This document shows positions 36,225-48,632 of a stretch of 64,000 bases of DNA, in pieces. Source of the stretch: Maratus speciosus (taxonomy: Eukaryota > Arthropoda > Arachnida > Araneae > Salticidae). The stretch's first letter is position 1, and every line of letters starts with the position of its first letter. Position numbers and translations under genes: made by a program. The DNA lies in the NCBI GenBank assembly GCA_963932465.1, contig OZ010798.1, positions 17,096,981-17,160,980 on the forward strand, given 5' to 3'. The notes below the pieces were generated by a model. The model was not told where the DNA came from. It searched no databases and saw only the letters and a program-made list of their open reading frames with translations.

Positions 36225-36451
36225 GTTGGGTTGGGTTGGGTTGATATTTGACGGCCAATTATCTACACAAGGGATATAGGCCCTAGGGGGAGTGCCTTCC
36301 GTGGAGGTCTTTCTAAGGGAACCTAATCCGTATTAACGCATGGAAATCCACGGTTCGAAGAAAACTCCGAACGATTAGGCCGACGGGCGCGATTGGGTTC
36401 GAACCCAGCACCTCCCGTCTACCAGCTTCAAGAGCAGAACCTCTCAGCCAC
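36225..36451 (-). mobile_element. tRNA-derived SINE, 14-bp TSD
   Basis: On the minus strand the head has the A-box TGGCTGAGAGG and the B-box GGTTCGAACCC, properly spaced for RNA polymerase III. Then comes a ~150-bp body and a 3' tail of (CAACC)n at 36225-36241. GTTTGGCTATTAGG flanks it on both sides (36211-36224 and 36452-36465), a perfect 14-bp duplication, so insertion was by target-primed reverse transcription and is fairly young. It sits inside the tandem array of the composite hAT. The minus-strand frame across it is not a gene. Confidence 0.92.
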
Positions 36452-37239
36452 GTTTGGCTATTAGGAATGATAGCTGCAACCCCGTTTTCACTTATGGTAT
36501 GGTTTTTTAGTTTAACTAAATTTTTGAATACTACATGGTGTGCATAAATTCTATAGAACATATACAGAGCAATTTTTAAATTCGTAAGACACACAGAAAA
36601 ATTCGTAAGCATTATTGAGAAAGAGCAGGAGTTGCTTAAAGATGTTATTTTTAATTTGAGTTATGCAGCTTCAAGTTGTCTTTCAAGCTCAACTACATTT
36701 AGTATAATATACTAAGGTAAGTTTGCTGCATTTAAATAAAATCATATACAGGACTATGCAAAGAACTGGATATATAATCGCCTATGGATATTAACTCATG
36801 GAAGCGTAATTTAAGTAGCTTAAGCATTGCTTGAATTAAATTTCAGCATTAATATGTGACGTGTATTAAAATCTGTATGTCATATACAAGACTGTACAAA
36901 TGAATTTAAGTACGTTTCCTCCTATCGGTAAAAACTGCTGAAGGGGAATTTTTTACTGTGTTATGCATTTTCTTACTAAACATAATTTAAGCACACTGTG
37001 TAGCATATGTACAAATTTATAGATCATATACAGAGCTTCACAAAAGAACTGGATTACTTTTACGGTTATGGGCGGTAATTATTGAAATATGGTTTTTAAA
37101 TGTGGTATAAGGAATGTTTCTCAGAAATCTGCACAAACTTTTCTTGACTTGAAAGTTATTAAAAAACGAGATAAAGAACTCAAATGGACACTGTAAGGTG
37201 ACTTCAATAAGCACATTCCTCTGTAAAACTGTTATCGGA

Positions 37240-38150
37240 TTTCAATTAAACCGTTTCGTTTGACATTATCGATTTTACTTTTGGTGGTACTTGCTAGACA
37301 TTGTACAAAATTTAAGTTCATAATTTTGAAACAATACTTGATTCGATTGATCAATTTCTGGATGTTACCTGCTTTCTAGCCTTTGGCATACACTTTTGAC
37401 TTCAGATACTTTCAGAACCGCTCAATTGATCAAATTTGGGGAACTCTAACCAGGTTGCCAGACTTCTTTATGAAAGTGATGTTTTGCTGGCGGAAATGCC
37501 TGAGAACGATTTTGCAGAGATGACTGCTATCCAAGTCTGGCCAGATACCGTAATCACCGTCATTGTAGTTGCTACAGATGTAGGGGATAAGAAGGCGGCG
37601 AATGCCCTTGTTCAAATGTCGTTGCCCATTGACAGCGAACCCAGACTTTCGGATGAACGGACGACTCAAAGCTTTCGGACACATTGCAATCCATACAAGG
37701 ATCTTGTCTTGGAATTTCGCTTTAGTAGAAAATTTAATAATATCTTGGGTCGTGGAGACATCAGATGTATAATAGCCACCGTTATAGTTAAACGTGGAGT
37801 GCTTGAGCTTACAATATGAGCCGTCACCGTCATCGAAGATGAATATTCTATCAGAGAATTTTCTGAACAAGTGACCACACTTCGTTTTCACTACAACCAT
37901 TTGTTCGTTCTGTTATGACCATTTCTTGTAATATTTGATGTTCAGGTTCTTAGTGATTGTCTTTTGTTGGTGGTTAGGTCAAACACTGTATTTCGAAGGC
38001 ATGGGATGGATTAATACTCTGTCGTTTTCGTCAAACAGTCCTTTCAACTGCTCTAACTCTGGCTTGGAGATTTTTTTTTCTTCCTACCCGATCCCAGTTC
38101 TTTTTTGGCCGAGAGTCCCTCCTAGTAACATTCTAGAACATCGTATGTAG
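37240..38150 (-). pseudogene. Tc1/mariner-like transposase pseudogene
   Basis: The best frame (37430-37900, 156 codons) has IFDDGDGSYCKLKHS, matching the first catalytic D region (DDESYF type). It continues with DKILVWIAMCPKALSRPFI, then IWPDLDSSHLCKIVLRHFR, the second-D block (WPDLASSHY type), and FIKKSGNLVRVPQI. Reading on through two TGA codons gives SIERF, the third acidic block (RPIEdFW), and a C-terminal tail to about 37240. Both stops fit C-to-T or G-to-A changes (CGA, TGG). Upstream, frames shift several times to about 38150, with GSGRKKKISKPELEQL resembling the linker after the DNA-binding domain. TATATAAGAG on the minus strand near 38320 could be its old TATA box. It cannot encode an active enzyme. 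Confidence 0.85.
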
Positions 38151-38610
38151 TTCGTTTGGTGATATTTTCAGAAAATAAATTGTTCACGATGGACTTGCTC
38201 CTTGATGAATATTGCTTTCGTAAAACTTGTACACAATAATACATTGACACTCCTCTTGTGGCTCTATTCTCGGAAAACACAGATTATTTAATGATCTCTT
38301 GGCTAATGGCCATGCTCTTATATACCATAGCGCAACACTTCACGTGCAAGTTTCACCTGATTCGGTTTCCTTTGCTATTTTACATAATTGCAAAGTTTGT
38401 GCGGATTTCTAGGAAAAAGTCCTTATGTTTTCTAAAATGTTTAATTAGATATATTATTTACCTTATTGAAAGGCTAAGTTTTGCTAAACCATTCTTGATG
38501 TGTTGGAAAATGTTTCATAATCTATGCTTGACGCATGATATTTCTCTCTTGTTTAATTTTCAAGGGAAGACCATGCTATTTTATTTATTTATTTGCTTAT
38601 TTTTTTTGCA

Positions 38611-38704
38611 GAGCGACGCAAAATCAATTCGTCAATTGACCGCAGAAAAAAATTGCGAAATTTGCAAATTAGACTTGGAAAAAATAGATAAATTGGCAAA
38701 TTAG
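38611..38704 (+). CDS. Candidate last exon, unknown product
   Basis: A polypyrimidine tract and acceptor (TTATTTTTTTTGCAG) lead into SDAKSIRQLTAEKNCEICKL and DLEKIDKLAN, then TAG. An AATAAA signal follows at 38770. The whole 148-codon frame 38258-38704 lacks an ATG start, so only the part after the acceptor is proposed. The peptide is unknown to me. It lies inside the composite hAT, so cargo, chance or a host exon are all possible. Confidence 0.25.
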
Positions 38705-39121
38705 AAATTTTTTTTTTATAATTATTAGTTTATGTACCTAAAGTGTTTACTTATACGTGTCTTTATTGTAATAAAATTTGACAAGCTATTTTAGGTTTTG
38801 AGTATTTTTTTAAAATTCTTTTGAGTCTGACCTGCGATGACAGATAAATTTTCTAAAATATCAAATTCCTTGAGGGGGGGCATGGCCCCCCCCCCAGCCC
38901 CCCTCAAATGGCGCCCCTGTTGGCAAGAAAAGGAAATTTTCATGTATATTTTCTGGCAACCGCCACTGTCACATATATACAAGCAATTTTTTTCAATGTT
39001 TATACAATTTATTTAATATAAACAAGCCACTTTTACATGCAAACAGAAGTAAATTGTATATAAAAAAACAACAACAATAATAATATATATAAATAAATAT
39101 TTCTATTTAGAGAAATAGGTA

Positions 39122-40167
39122 CAGTCGTGGAAAAAAAAAAAGGAAACACCCCCTACTAACTCCTCAACAAATTATCGTAGAAGAAAGTTACCGGTACCGA
39201 ACGATTGGAAATAAAGTCTACTTTTAAATGGTGTATATAAATTTTGCTTAGGGGGCCATCTACATATTAAAACAAACCATAAATTCATTTTTTTCAATGG
39301 CAATACCCAATTCTGACAGCATAAATGAACTCTACACCTTTCAATTAGCCTAAAAACCAATTTTTATGCAATTCGTACCATAAGTTTCCGATAAATTAAT
39401 TATTATAAAACGTGCATATTTTAAGGGCTGTATCCAAATTGAAGTTCGTAGTCGATTGGTAACCGAGAGAGCCTCCTTCTTGATCAAGGCACCTTAAGCA
39501 GTCAACGAAGCCTGTTGGACAACAGGACAGCAGAAGAAATTTCAAAATATCTACTCACTTCTATCATAGACGGCCCTTTAAACCATCATTTTGCCGTTTT
39601 TTAAGCATCATTTGAAAACTATTTAGAAGAAAAATGTGAAATTTCGGATTTTCATAAAGCAGGACTTAATAAATCTAAATCCATCAAAAACATTGTGGGT
39701 TGCAATTCATAATTTTTTCGAATATTAATTTCATAATTCATATCATAAAATTATAAAAATTGCAAATTCAGCGTATTTATGTTTGGGCACGGTATTATTG
39801 CTACTCAAAAAATTAGCACATTAGGAGCATAATTTCAGGAGATATAAATAAAAATATGAAAATGTAATTTAACATTAGAAGCACTAAATTTTGAATGTTT
39901 ATAATTCAAAAACTTATCATTCAAATGACTTGAAATTTGGTGTCTGGGCATAGTTTGAACGGAAGGTTTGAAATATCTCGTTAAAATTGGGTATTGCCAT
40001 TGAAAAAAATGTAGATTATTTAATATGTAGATGGCCCTCTAAGCGAATTTTATATACATCATTTAAAAGTAGACTTTATTTCCAATCATTGGGTACCAGT
40101 AACGTCCGTCTATGATAATTTGTCGAAGAGTTAGTAGGGGTATTTACTTTTTTTTTTTCCACGACTG
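39122..40167. mobile_element. TA-flanked element with ~200-bp TIRs
   Basis: The left end CAGTCGTGGAAAAAAAAAAA and its inverse at the right (CCACGACTG) are flanked by TA (39120-39121, 40168-40169). The arms pair for ~200 bp, through ATTGGAAATAAAGTCTACTT and GGCCATCTACATATTAAA to CAATGGCAATACCCAATT. The ~630-bp interior has no recognisable transposase. It splits the GGTACTTTTCC repeat copy 1. Confidence 0.88.
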
Positions 40168-40267
40168 TACATATATAAACAAGCTTAAAAGTTCACTAGG
40201 TTAGTTTTCGTAACTGTTTGCATCATTTGGCAACAAATCTTACTTTCTGAAGCCCAAATTATTTTTT

Positions 40268-43200
40268 GGGCTCCCACATGTGTATTTTAAACAATTCTTT
40301 CTAAGTGAGCCCTAATTAGGTTGGAGGCGTGAAATTTTGCATACTTATATCTGAACACTTCACATCAAATGACAAACTATAAAATTTTGATAAAGTCATA
40401 AATTTAACACTTTGGGCTCCACATGTGCATTTTAAACAATTCTTTCCAATTGAGTCCTAATTAGGTTGGAGGCATGAAATTTTGCATACTTATATCTGAA
40501 CACTTCACATCAAATGACAAACTATACAATTTTGATAAAGTCCTTCATTTAACCCTTTGGGTTCCCACATGTGTATTTTAAACAATTCTTTCTAAGTGAG
40601 CCCTAATTAGGTTGGAGGCGTGAAATTTTGTATACTTATAGCTGAACACCTCACATCAAATGACAAACTATACAATTTTGATAAAGTCATAAATTTAACA
40701 CTTTGGGCTCCACGTGTGCATTTTAAACAATTCTTTCCAATTGAGTCCTAATTAGGTTGGAGGCGTGAAATTTTGCATACTTATATCTGAACACTTCACA
40801 TCAAATGACAAACTATACAATTTTGATAAAGTCCTTCATTTAACCCTTTGGGCTACCACATGTGTATTTTAAACAATTCTTTCTAAGTGAGCCCTAATTA
40901 GGTTGGAGGCGTGAAATTTTGTATACTTATAGCTGAACACCTCACATCAAATGACAAACTATACAATTTTGATAAAGTCATAAATTTAACACTTTGGGCT
41001 CCACGTGTGCATTTTAAACAATTCTTTCCAATTGAGTCCTAATTAGGTTGGAGGCGTGAAATTTTGCATACTTATATCTGAACACTTCACATCAAATGAC
41101 AAACTATACAATTTTGATAAAGTCCTTCATTTAACCCTTTGGGTTCCCACATGTGTATTTTAAACAATTCTTTCTAAGTGAGCCCTAATTAGGTTGGAGG
41201 CGTGAAATTTTGTATACTTATAGCTGAACACCTCACATCAAATGACAAACTATACAATTTTGATAAAGTCATAAATTTAACACTTTGGGCTCCACGTGTG
41301 CATTTTAAACAATTCTTTCCAATTGAGTCCTAATTAGGTTGGAGGCGTGAAATTTTGCATACTTATATCTGAACACTTCACATCAAATGACAAACTATAC
41401 AATTTTGATAAAGTCCTTCATTTAACCCTTTGGGCTCCCACATGTGTATTTTAAACAATTCTTTCTAAGTGAGCCCTAATTAGGTTGGAGGCGTGAAATT
41501 TTGTATACTTATAGCTGAACACCTCACATCAAATGACAAACTATACAATTTTGATAAAGTCATAAATTTAACACTTTGGGCTCCACGTGTGCATTTTAAA
41601 CAATTCTTTCCAATTGAGTCCTAATTAGGTTGGAGGCGTGAAATTTTGCATACTTATATCTGAACACTTCACATCAAATGACAAACTATACAATTTTGAT
41701 AAAGTCCTTCATTTAACCCTTTGGGCTCCCACATGTGTATTTTAAACAATTCTTTCTAAGTGAGCCCTAATTAGGTTGGAGGCGTGAAATTTTGTATACT
41801 TATAGCTGAACACCTCACATCAAATGACAAACTATACAATTTTGATAAAGTCATAAATTTAACACTTTGGGCTCCACGTGTGCATTTTAAACAATTCTTT
41901 CCAATTGAGTCCTAATTAGGTTGGAGGCGTGAAATTTTGCATACTTATATCTGAACACTTCACATCAAATGACAAACTATACAATTTTGATAAAGTCCTT
42001 CATTTAACCCTTTGGGCTCCCACATGTGTATTTTAAACAATTCTTTCTAAGTGAGCCCTAATTAGGTTGGAGGCGTGAAATTTTGCATACTTACATCTGA
42101 ACACTTCACATCAAATGACAAACTATAAAATTTTGATAAAGTCATAAATTTAACACTTTGGGCTCCACATGTGTATTTTAAACAATTCTTTCCAATTGAG
42201 TCCTAATTAGGTTGGAGGCATGAAATTTTGCATACTTATATCTGAACACTTCACATCAAATGACAAACTATACAATTTTGATAAAGTACTTCATTTAACC
42301 CTTTGGGCTCCCACATGTGTATTTTAAACAATTCTTTCTAAGTGAGCCCTAATTAGGTTGGAGGCGGGAAATTTTGTATACTTATAGCTGAACACCTCAC
42401 ATCAAATGACAAACTATACAATTTTGATAAAGTCATAAATTTAACACTTTGGGCTCCACGTGTGCATTTTAAACAATTCTTTCCAATTGAGTCCTAATTA
42501 GGTTGGAGGCGTGAAATTTTGCATACTTATATCTGAACACTTCACATCAAATGACAAACTATACAATTTTGATAAAGTCCTTCATTTAACCCTTTGGGCT
42601 CCCACATGTGTATTTTAAACAATTCTTTCTAAGTGAGCCCTAATTAGGTTGGAGGCGTGAAAATTTGTATACTTATAGCTGAACACCTCACATCAAATGA
42701 CAAACTATACAATTTTGATAAAGTCATAAATTTAACACTTTGGGCTCCACGTGTGCATTTTAAACAATTCTTTCCAATTGAGTCCTAATTAGGTTGGAGG
42801 CGTGAAATTTTGCATACTTATATCTGAACACTTCACATCAAATGACAAACTATACAATTTTGATAAAGTCCTTCATTTAACCCTTTGGGCTCCCACATGT
42901 GTATTTTAAACAATTCTTTCTAAGTGAGCCCTAATTAGGTTGGAGGCGTGAAATTTTGTATACTTATAGCTGAACACCTCGCATCAAATGACAAACTATA
43001 CAATTTTGATAAAGTCATAAATTTAACACTTTGGGCTCCACGTGTGCATTTTAAACAATTCTTTCCAATTGAGTCCTAATTAGGTTGGAGGCGTGAAATT
43101 TTGCATACTTATATCTGAACACTTCACATCAAATGACAAACTATAAAATTTTGATAAAGTCATAAATTTAACACTTTGGGCTCCACATGTGCATTTTAAA

Positions 43201-46200
43201 CAATTCTTTCCAATTGAGTCCTAATTAGGTTGGAGGCATGAAATTTTGCATACTTATATCTGAACACTTCACATCAAATGACAAACTATACAATTTTGAT
43301 AAAGTCCTTCATTTAACCCTTTGGGCTCCCACATGTGTATTTTAAACAATTCTTTCTAAGTGAGCCCTAATTAGGTTGGAGGCGTGAAATTTTGCATACT
43401 TACATCTGAACACTTCACATCAAATGACAAACTATAAAATTTTGATAAAGTCATAAATTTAACACTTTGGGCTCCACATGTGCATTTTAAACAATTCTTT
43501 CTAAGTGAGCCCTAATTAGGTTGGAGGCGTGAAATTTTGTATACTTATAGCTGAACACCTCGCATCAAATGACAAACTATACAATTTTGATAAAGTCATA
43601 AATTTAACACTTTGGGCTCCACGTGTGCATTTTAAACAATTCTTTCCAATTGAGTCCTAATTAGGTTGGAGGCATGAAATTTTGCATACTTATATCTGAA
43701 CACTTCACATCAAATGACAAACTATACAATTTTGATAAAGTCCTTCATTTAACCCTTTGGGCTCCCACATGTGTATTTTAAACAATTCTTTCTAAGTGAG
43801 CCCTAATTAGGTTGGAGGCGTGAAATTTTGTATACTTATAGCTGAACACCTCACATCAAATGACAAACTATACAATTTTGATAAAGTCATAAATTTAACA
43901 CTGTGGGCTCCACGTGTGCATTTTAAACAATTCTTTCCAATTGAGTCCTAATTAGGTTGGAGGCGTGAAATTTTGCATACTTATATCTGAACACTTCACA
44001 TCAAATGACAAACTATACAATTTTGATAAAGTCCTTCATTTAACCCTTTGGGCTCCCACATGTGTATTTTAAACAATTCTTTCTAAGTGAGCCCTAATTA
44101 GGTTGGAGGCGTGAAATTTTGCATACTTACATCTGAACACTTCACATCAAATGACAAACTATAAAATTTTGATAAAGTCATAAATTTAACACTTTGGGCT
44201 CCACATGTGCATTTTAAACAATTCTTTCCAATTGAGTCCTAATTAGGTTGGAGGCATGAAATTTTGCATACTTATATCTGAACACTTCACATCAAATGAC
44301 AAACTATACAATTTTGATAAAGTACTTCATTTAACCCTTTGGGCTCCCACATGTGTATTTTAAACAATTCTTTCTAAGTGAGCCCTAATTAGGTTGGAGG
44401 CGGGAAATTTTGTATACTTATAGCTGAACACCTCACATCAAATGACAAACTATACAATTTTGATAAAGTCATAAATTTAACACTTTGGGCTCCACGTGTG
44501 CATTTTAAACAATTCTTTCCAATTGAGTCCTAATTAGGTTGGAGGCGTGAAATTTTGCATACTTATATCTGAACACTTCACATCAAATGACAAACTATAC
44601 AATTTTGATAAAGTCCTTCATTTAACCCTTTGGGCTCCCACATGTGTATTTTAAACAATTCTTTCTAAGTGAGCCCTAATTAGGTTGGAGGCGTGAAATT
44701 TTGTATACTTATAGCTGAACACCTCGCATCAAATGACAAACTATACAATTTTGATAAAGTCATAAATTTAACACTTTGGGCTCCACGTGTGCATTTTAAA
44801 CAATTCTTTCCAATTGAGTCCTAATTAGGTTGGAGGCGTGAAATTTTGCATACTTATATCTGAACACTTCACATCAAATGACAAACTATAAAATTTTGAT
44901 AAAGTCATAAATTTAACACTTTGGGCTCCACATGTGCATTTTAAACAATTCTTTCCAATTGAGTCCTAATTAGGTTGGAGGCATGAAATTTTGCATACTT
45001 ATATCTGAACACTTCACATCAAATGACAAACTATACAATTTTGATAAAGTCCTTCATTTAACCCTTTGGGCTCCCACATGTGTATTTTAAACAATTCTTT
45101 CTAAGTGAGCCCTAATTAGGTTGGAGGCGTGAAATTTTGCATACTTACATCTGAACACTTCACATCAAATGACAAACTATAAAATTTTGATAAAGTCATA
45201 AATTTAACACTTTGGGCTCCACATGTGCATTTTAAACAATTCTTTCTAAGTGAGCCCTAATTAGGTTGGAGGCGTGAAATTTTGTATACTTATAGCTGAA
45301 CACCTCGCATCAAATGACAAACTATACAATTTTGATAAAGTCATAAATTTAACACTTTGGGCTCCACGTGTGCATTTTAAACAATTCTTTCCAATTGAGT
45401 CCTAATTAGGTTGGAGGCATGAAATTTTGCATACTTATATCTGAACACTTCACATCAAATGACAAACTATACAATTTTGATAAAGTCCTTCATTTAACCC
45501 TTTGGGCTCCCACATGTGTATTTTAAACAATTCTTTCTAAGTGAGCCCTAATTAGGTTGGAGGCGTGAAATTTTGTATACTTATAGCTGAACACCTCACA
45601 TCAAATGACAAACTATACAATTTTGATAAAGTCATAAATTTAACACTTTGGGCTCCACGTGTGCATTTTAAACAATTCTTTCCAATTGAGTCCTAATTAG
45701 GTTGGAGGCGTGAAATTTTGCATACTTATATCTGAACACTTCACATCAAATGACAAACTATACAATTTTGATAAAGTCCTTCATTTAACCCTTTGGGCTC
45801 CCACATGTGTATTTTAAACAATTCTTTCTAAGTGAGCCCTAATTAGGTTGGAGGTGTGAAATTTTGTATACTTATAGCTGAACACCTCACATCAAATGAC
45901 AAACTATACAATTTTGATAAAGTCATAAATTTAACACTTTGGGCTCCACGTGTGCATTTTAAACAATTCTTTCCAATTGAGTCCTAATTAGGTTGGAGGC
46001 GTGAAATTTTGCATACTTATATCTGAACACTTCACATCAAATGACAAACTATACAATTTTCATAAAGTCCTTCATTTAACCCTTTGGGCTCCCACATGTG
46101 TATTTTAAACAATTCTTTCTAAGTGAGCCCTAATTAGGTTGGAGGCGTGAAATTTTGTATACTTATAGCTGAACACCTCACATCAAATGACAAACTATAC

Positions 46201-46995
46201 AATTTTGATAAAGTCATAAATTTAACACTTTGGGCTCCACGTGTGCATTTTAAACAATTCTTTCCAATTGAGTCCTAATTAGGTTGGAGGCGTGAAATTT
46301 TGCATACTTATATCTGAACACTTCACATTAAATGACAAACTATACAATTTTGATAAAGTCCTTCATTTAACCCTTTGGGCTCCCACATGTGTATTTTAAA
46401 CAATTCTTTCTAAGTGAGCCCTAATTAGGTTGGAGGCGTGAAATTTTGTATGCTTATAGCTGAACACCTCACATCAAATGACAAACCATAAAATTTTGAA
46501 ATAGCCGTACATTTAACCCTTTGAGCTCCCACATGTGTATTTTGAACAATTCTTTCTAAATGAACCCCTAATTAGGTGGGAGGCGTGAAATTTAGCATAC
46601 TTATAGCTGAACACCACACATCATACGACAAATCATAAAATTTTTTAAAAATTGTTCATTTAACCTTTTGGGCTCCCACATGCGTATTTTACGCAATTCT
46701 TTCTAACTGAGCCCCTTATTAAATTGGAGATTTGAAATTTTGCATACTTATAGGAGAACACCTGAGGCCAGGCGAGAAATCATAAAATCTTGAAAAAGTC
46801 TTACGTTTAACCCTTTGAGCTACCACATATGTATTTTAAGCAATTCTTTCTAAGAGAGCCCCTGATTAAGTTGGAGACATGAATTTTTGCATACGTATAG
46901 CTCAATACCTCAAACCACACTGCAAATCCTAAAATATTCAAAAAGTCTTATATTATTTACTCCTCCGGGCTCTAACTTGTGTATTTTAAGCAATT
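40268..46995 (+). repeat. 146/145-bp dimeric satellite array
   Basis: About 43 regular monomers, then ~3 decayed ones after 46523. Monomers begin GGGCTCCCACATGTGTATTT or GGGCTCCACGTGTGCATTTT and alternate, giving a 291-bp dimer (starts at 40268, 40414, 40559, 40705 and 40850). Each has CCTAATTAGGTTGGAGGCGT and CACATCAAATGACAAACTAT. Rare variants (TTACATCTGAACAC, GGCGGGAAATT, ACCTCGCATC) recur as sets about 2.03 or 1.74 kb apart, so a block near 42.08-43.6 kb was duplicated to 44.1-45.3 kb. No open frame longer than 60 codons crosses it. Confidence 0.95.
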
Positions 46996-47847
46996 TTCTA
47001 ACCTCCTCCCTTTTCCAACTTTTGCCGACACCCATTTGACCATTCTTTCATAAATCATAGCCTTACATATTTTAGTTCCACTTTTTACCGTCCGGGGCGC
47101 CTACTTACCTACCTCGGGTGCTATCGGCCCAATCCCCTCGACTAATATATCTACGGATAGTATATAAAACGGAGTTTCGTTCGGATAGAAGTTTATTTAG
47201 AATAGAGTGCGCCCCTGGTTGCGAAATGTGGAACTAACGGATTTTTCAAAAGGATAAAGAGTTTTGAAAATAATATTAAACGAAACCCTCTGTGTGATCT
47301 GTGATCACACTTATTCACTTGTTTTTTACATGCTTTCTTTTAACTCACAATTATATTTGTCTGTGGCACTCAAATTTTGTGATTCACTTTTCACCCACTT
47401 CCTGTTCACATAGAGTTTTGAAATTTGGAATAACTATGCATTCCTGAGGGCAATACATGAATTGGACATTTATTTTTTAAAATTCGATCCCTAAGGGGAC
47501 AACGTTAGGGGGGGGGGGTGAATTAATGGTTACGTTTGATTTTCTATAGAGAAATCAGCATTAGCTTCAACAATGAGTATTTGTTGAAAAGTACTAATGA
47601 CAGAGTTACCACTATATCGCCAAATTTTGGCAAACGTGGCGAAATATCACGAAATTTGGCAACAAGAAAGTTTTTATATATGAATCCAACTTGGCGATAA
47701 CTGGCTAATTTGGCAAGACTTTTCTACTATTTAGTGCATTTAAAAACGTATATATTTTCTAAGTTTTTGTGAATTTTAATGAAAGTATGATTAAAAAAAA
47801 CAATTTCCATTTATATTAATTTCTTTTTAGTCTTTAAAAATGAAATT
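46996..47847. other. Non-coding; one promoter-like patch
   Basis: A CpG-richer patch (47085-47230) has TATATAAAAC at 47161-47170 followed by GGAGTTTCGTTCGG; it may be an element end. 47580-47720 repeats the word AATTTGGC and its variants. No gene was recognised. Confidence 0.4.
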
Positions 47848-48094
47848 GGTACTTTTCCTGTATAAGGGCCTTTGTGAGGTAGAGAAAATGGGTTTGGTGA
47901 GTCAAATAAGCTTTTTATGCGTATTTTTGTGCAACTTATTCATTGTTTCATATACTCAAGCAATTTTTTAAAGATTTATAAAGTTTATTTTGTGTAAACA
48001 AGCCACTTAACTATTTTTATGTACAAATAAAAGTAAATTGTATATAAAAAGCTATGATATTATATATATATAAATAAAATGTTTATATTTATGT

Positions 48095-48632
48095 CACAAA
48101 TGCCATATACGCACCGGGTTTGGCGTGATTTTTTATGCCAGTTTGGCGAAAACGTTGTTTTCGAATACCAGTTACATATAACGTGTTATAATTGCACGTT
48201 ATTTTTTATTTCAATATCAAAACAAAATAAAGTGATAATCAGGACTTTTTCTATTATTTTTAAAAGGAAAAAAAATCAATAAATGATATAATTATAGAAA
48301 AAAAATTATAATAACATTATACATGGTTACATCAGTGATGGCTCGTGACTGGCATTTTTGGGGGCACTAAATCCATAGCTGCCAAATTTATTCTTCTGTT
48401 ACCACTATTACTTTAAAAGAAATCTTTGCCATATTTGTCGGCGAAATATTCAACCATTAAACAAGGTAATGATTTCTTTCAAAAAATAATGGTAAGAAAA
48501 GAATAATACTGCCCGCCATGCATTTAATACCCCATAATATGACAGTTACGAGCCGCCACTGGTTACCATGTCAGGCAAAGTAACGCCACTTTGACGCCAA
48601 TTAGGTACCTCTGTGCGTTTATGACATCTGTG
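48095..48632. mobile_element. CACARATGYCAT-ended element
   Basis: Ends CACAAATGCCATATACGCAC and GTGCGTTTATGACATCTGTG are inverse with few mismatches. Inner GGTTTGGCGTGA / GACGCCAATTAGGTACC also pair. No clear target duplication. Contains a 67-codon frame (48079-48282) without recognisable motifs and a nested hAT MITE. Confidence 0.65.
48333..48561. mobile_element. hAT-type MITE, 229 bp
   Basis: Ends CAGTGATGGCTCGTGACTG and CAGTTACGAGCCGCCACTG are inverse. The flanks GGTTACAT and GTTACCAT look like an 8-bp duplication altered by an indel. It lies inside the CACARATG element. Confidence 0.65.

Larger units (their letters stand above)
34155..37230 (+). repeat. Diverged 140-190-bp tandem array, locus 2
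   Basis: CATTTACAGG / CATATACAGG words recur at about 34462, 35990, 36168, 36557, 36744, 36887 and 37028, separated by TATTTTAATNATGTTGCA and GAAACTGATGTACATTACTG blocks. The left edge GGTTTGTCTGCCCGTCTGGT with CACGTAAATATACTCGGATT is the inverse of 21540-21590. A hAT (34767-35938) and a SINE (36225-36451) interrupt it. The right edge joins the C-terminal side of the Tc1/mariner pseudogene, so it may be that element's subterminal repeat. Confidence 0.65.
33667..38919. mobile_element. 5.25-kb composite hAT element
   Basis: Ends CAGGGGCGCCATTT and AAATGGCGCCCCTG are perfect 14-bp inverse repeats. TTGGCAAG is duplicated exactly at both sides (33659-33666, 38920-38927). The related repeat at 47848 is uninterrupted at this point (TTTGGTGAG), as an empty site should be. 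Inside are G-rich subterminal tracts, a truncated CAGTGGCATAGCCAAGGG end (33730), a tandem array, a nested hAT, a SINE, and a Tc1/mariner pseudogene on the minus strand. No hAT transposase is visible, so mobility would have needed a helper. Whether the contents moved with it or inserted later cannot be told here. Confidence 0.88.
33613..40255 (+). mobile_element. GGTACTTTTCC repeat copy 1, split twice
   Basis: Pieces 33613-33666, 38928-39119 and 40170-40255 join to match the repeat at 47848-48735: GGTACTTTTCCAGTATAGGG, then AAACAAGCCACTT, AAGTAAATTGTATATAAAAA and TTTGGCAACAAATCTTACTT. The gaps are a 5.25-kb hAT and a 1-kb pogo-type element. The right end runs into the satellite array. It is non-coding. 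Confidence 0.75.

Noticed and set aside
36313..36612. 99-codon minus-strand frame
   Set aside because: It reads across the tRNA-derived SINE and its flank.
38258..38704. 148-codon frame as a complete gene
   Set aside because: It begins with GTG and has no ATG context; only the last 31 codons after a splice acceptor are worth keeping as a weak exon candidate.
40268..46995. CRISPR-like array
   Set aside because: The ~145-bp monomers are contiguous with no unique spacers, in a eukaryotic context; it is a satellite.
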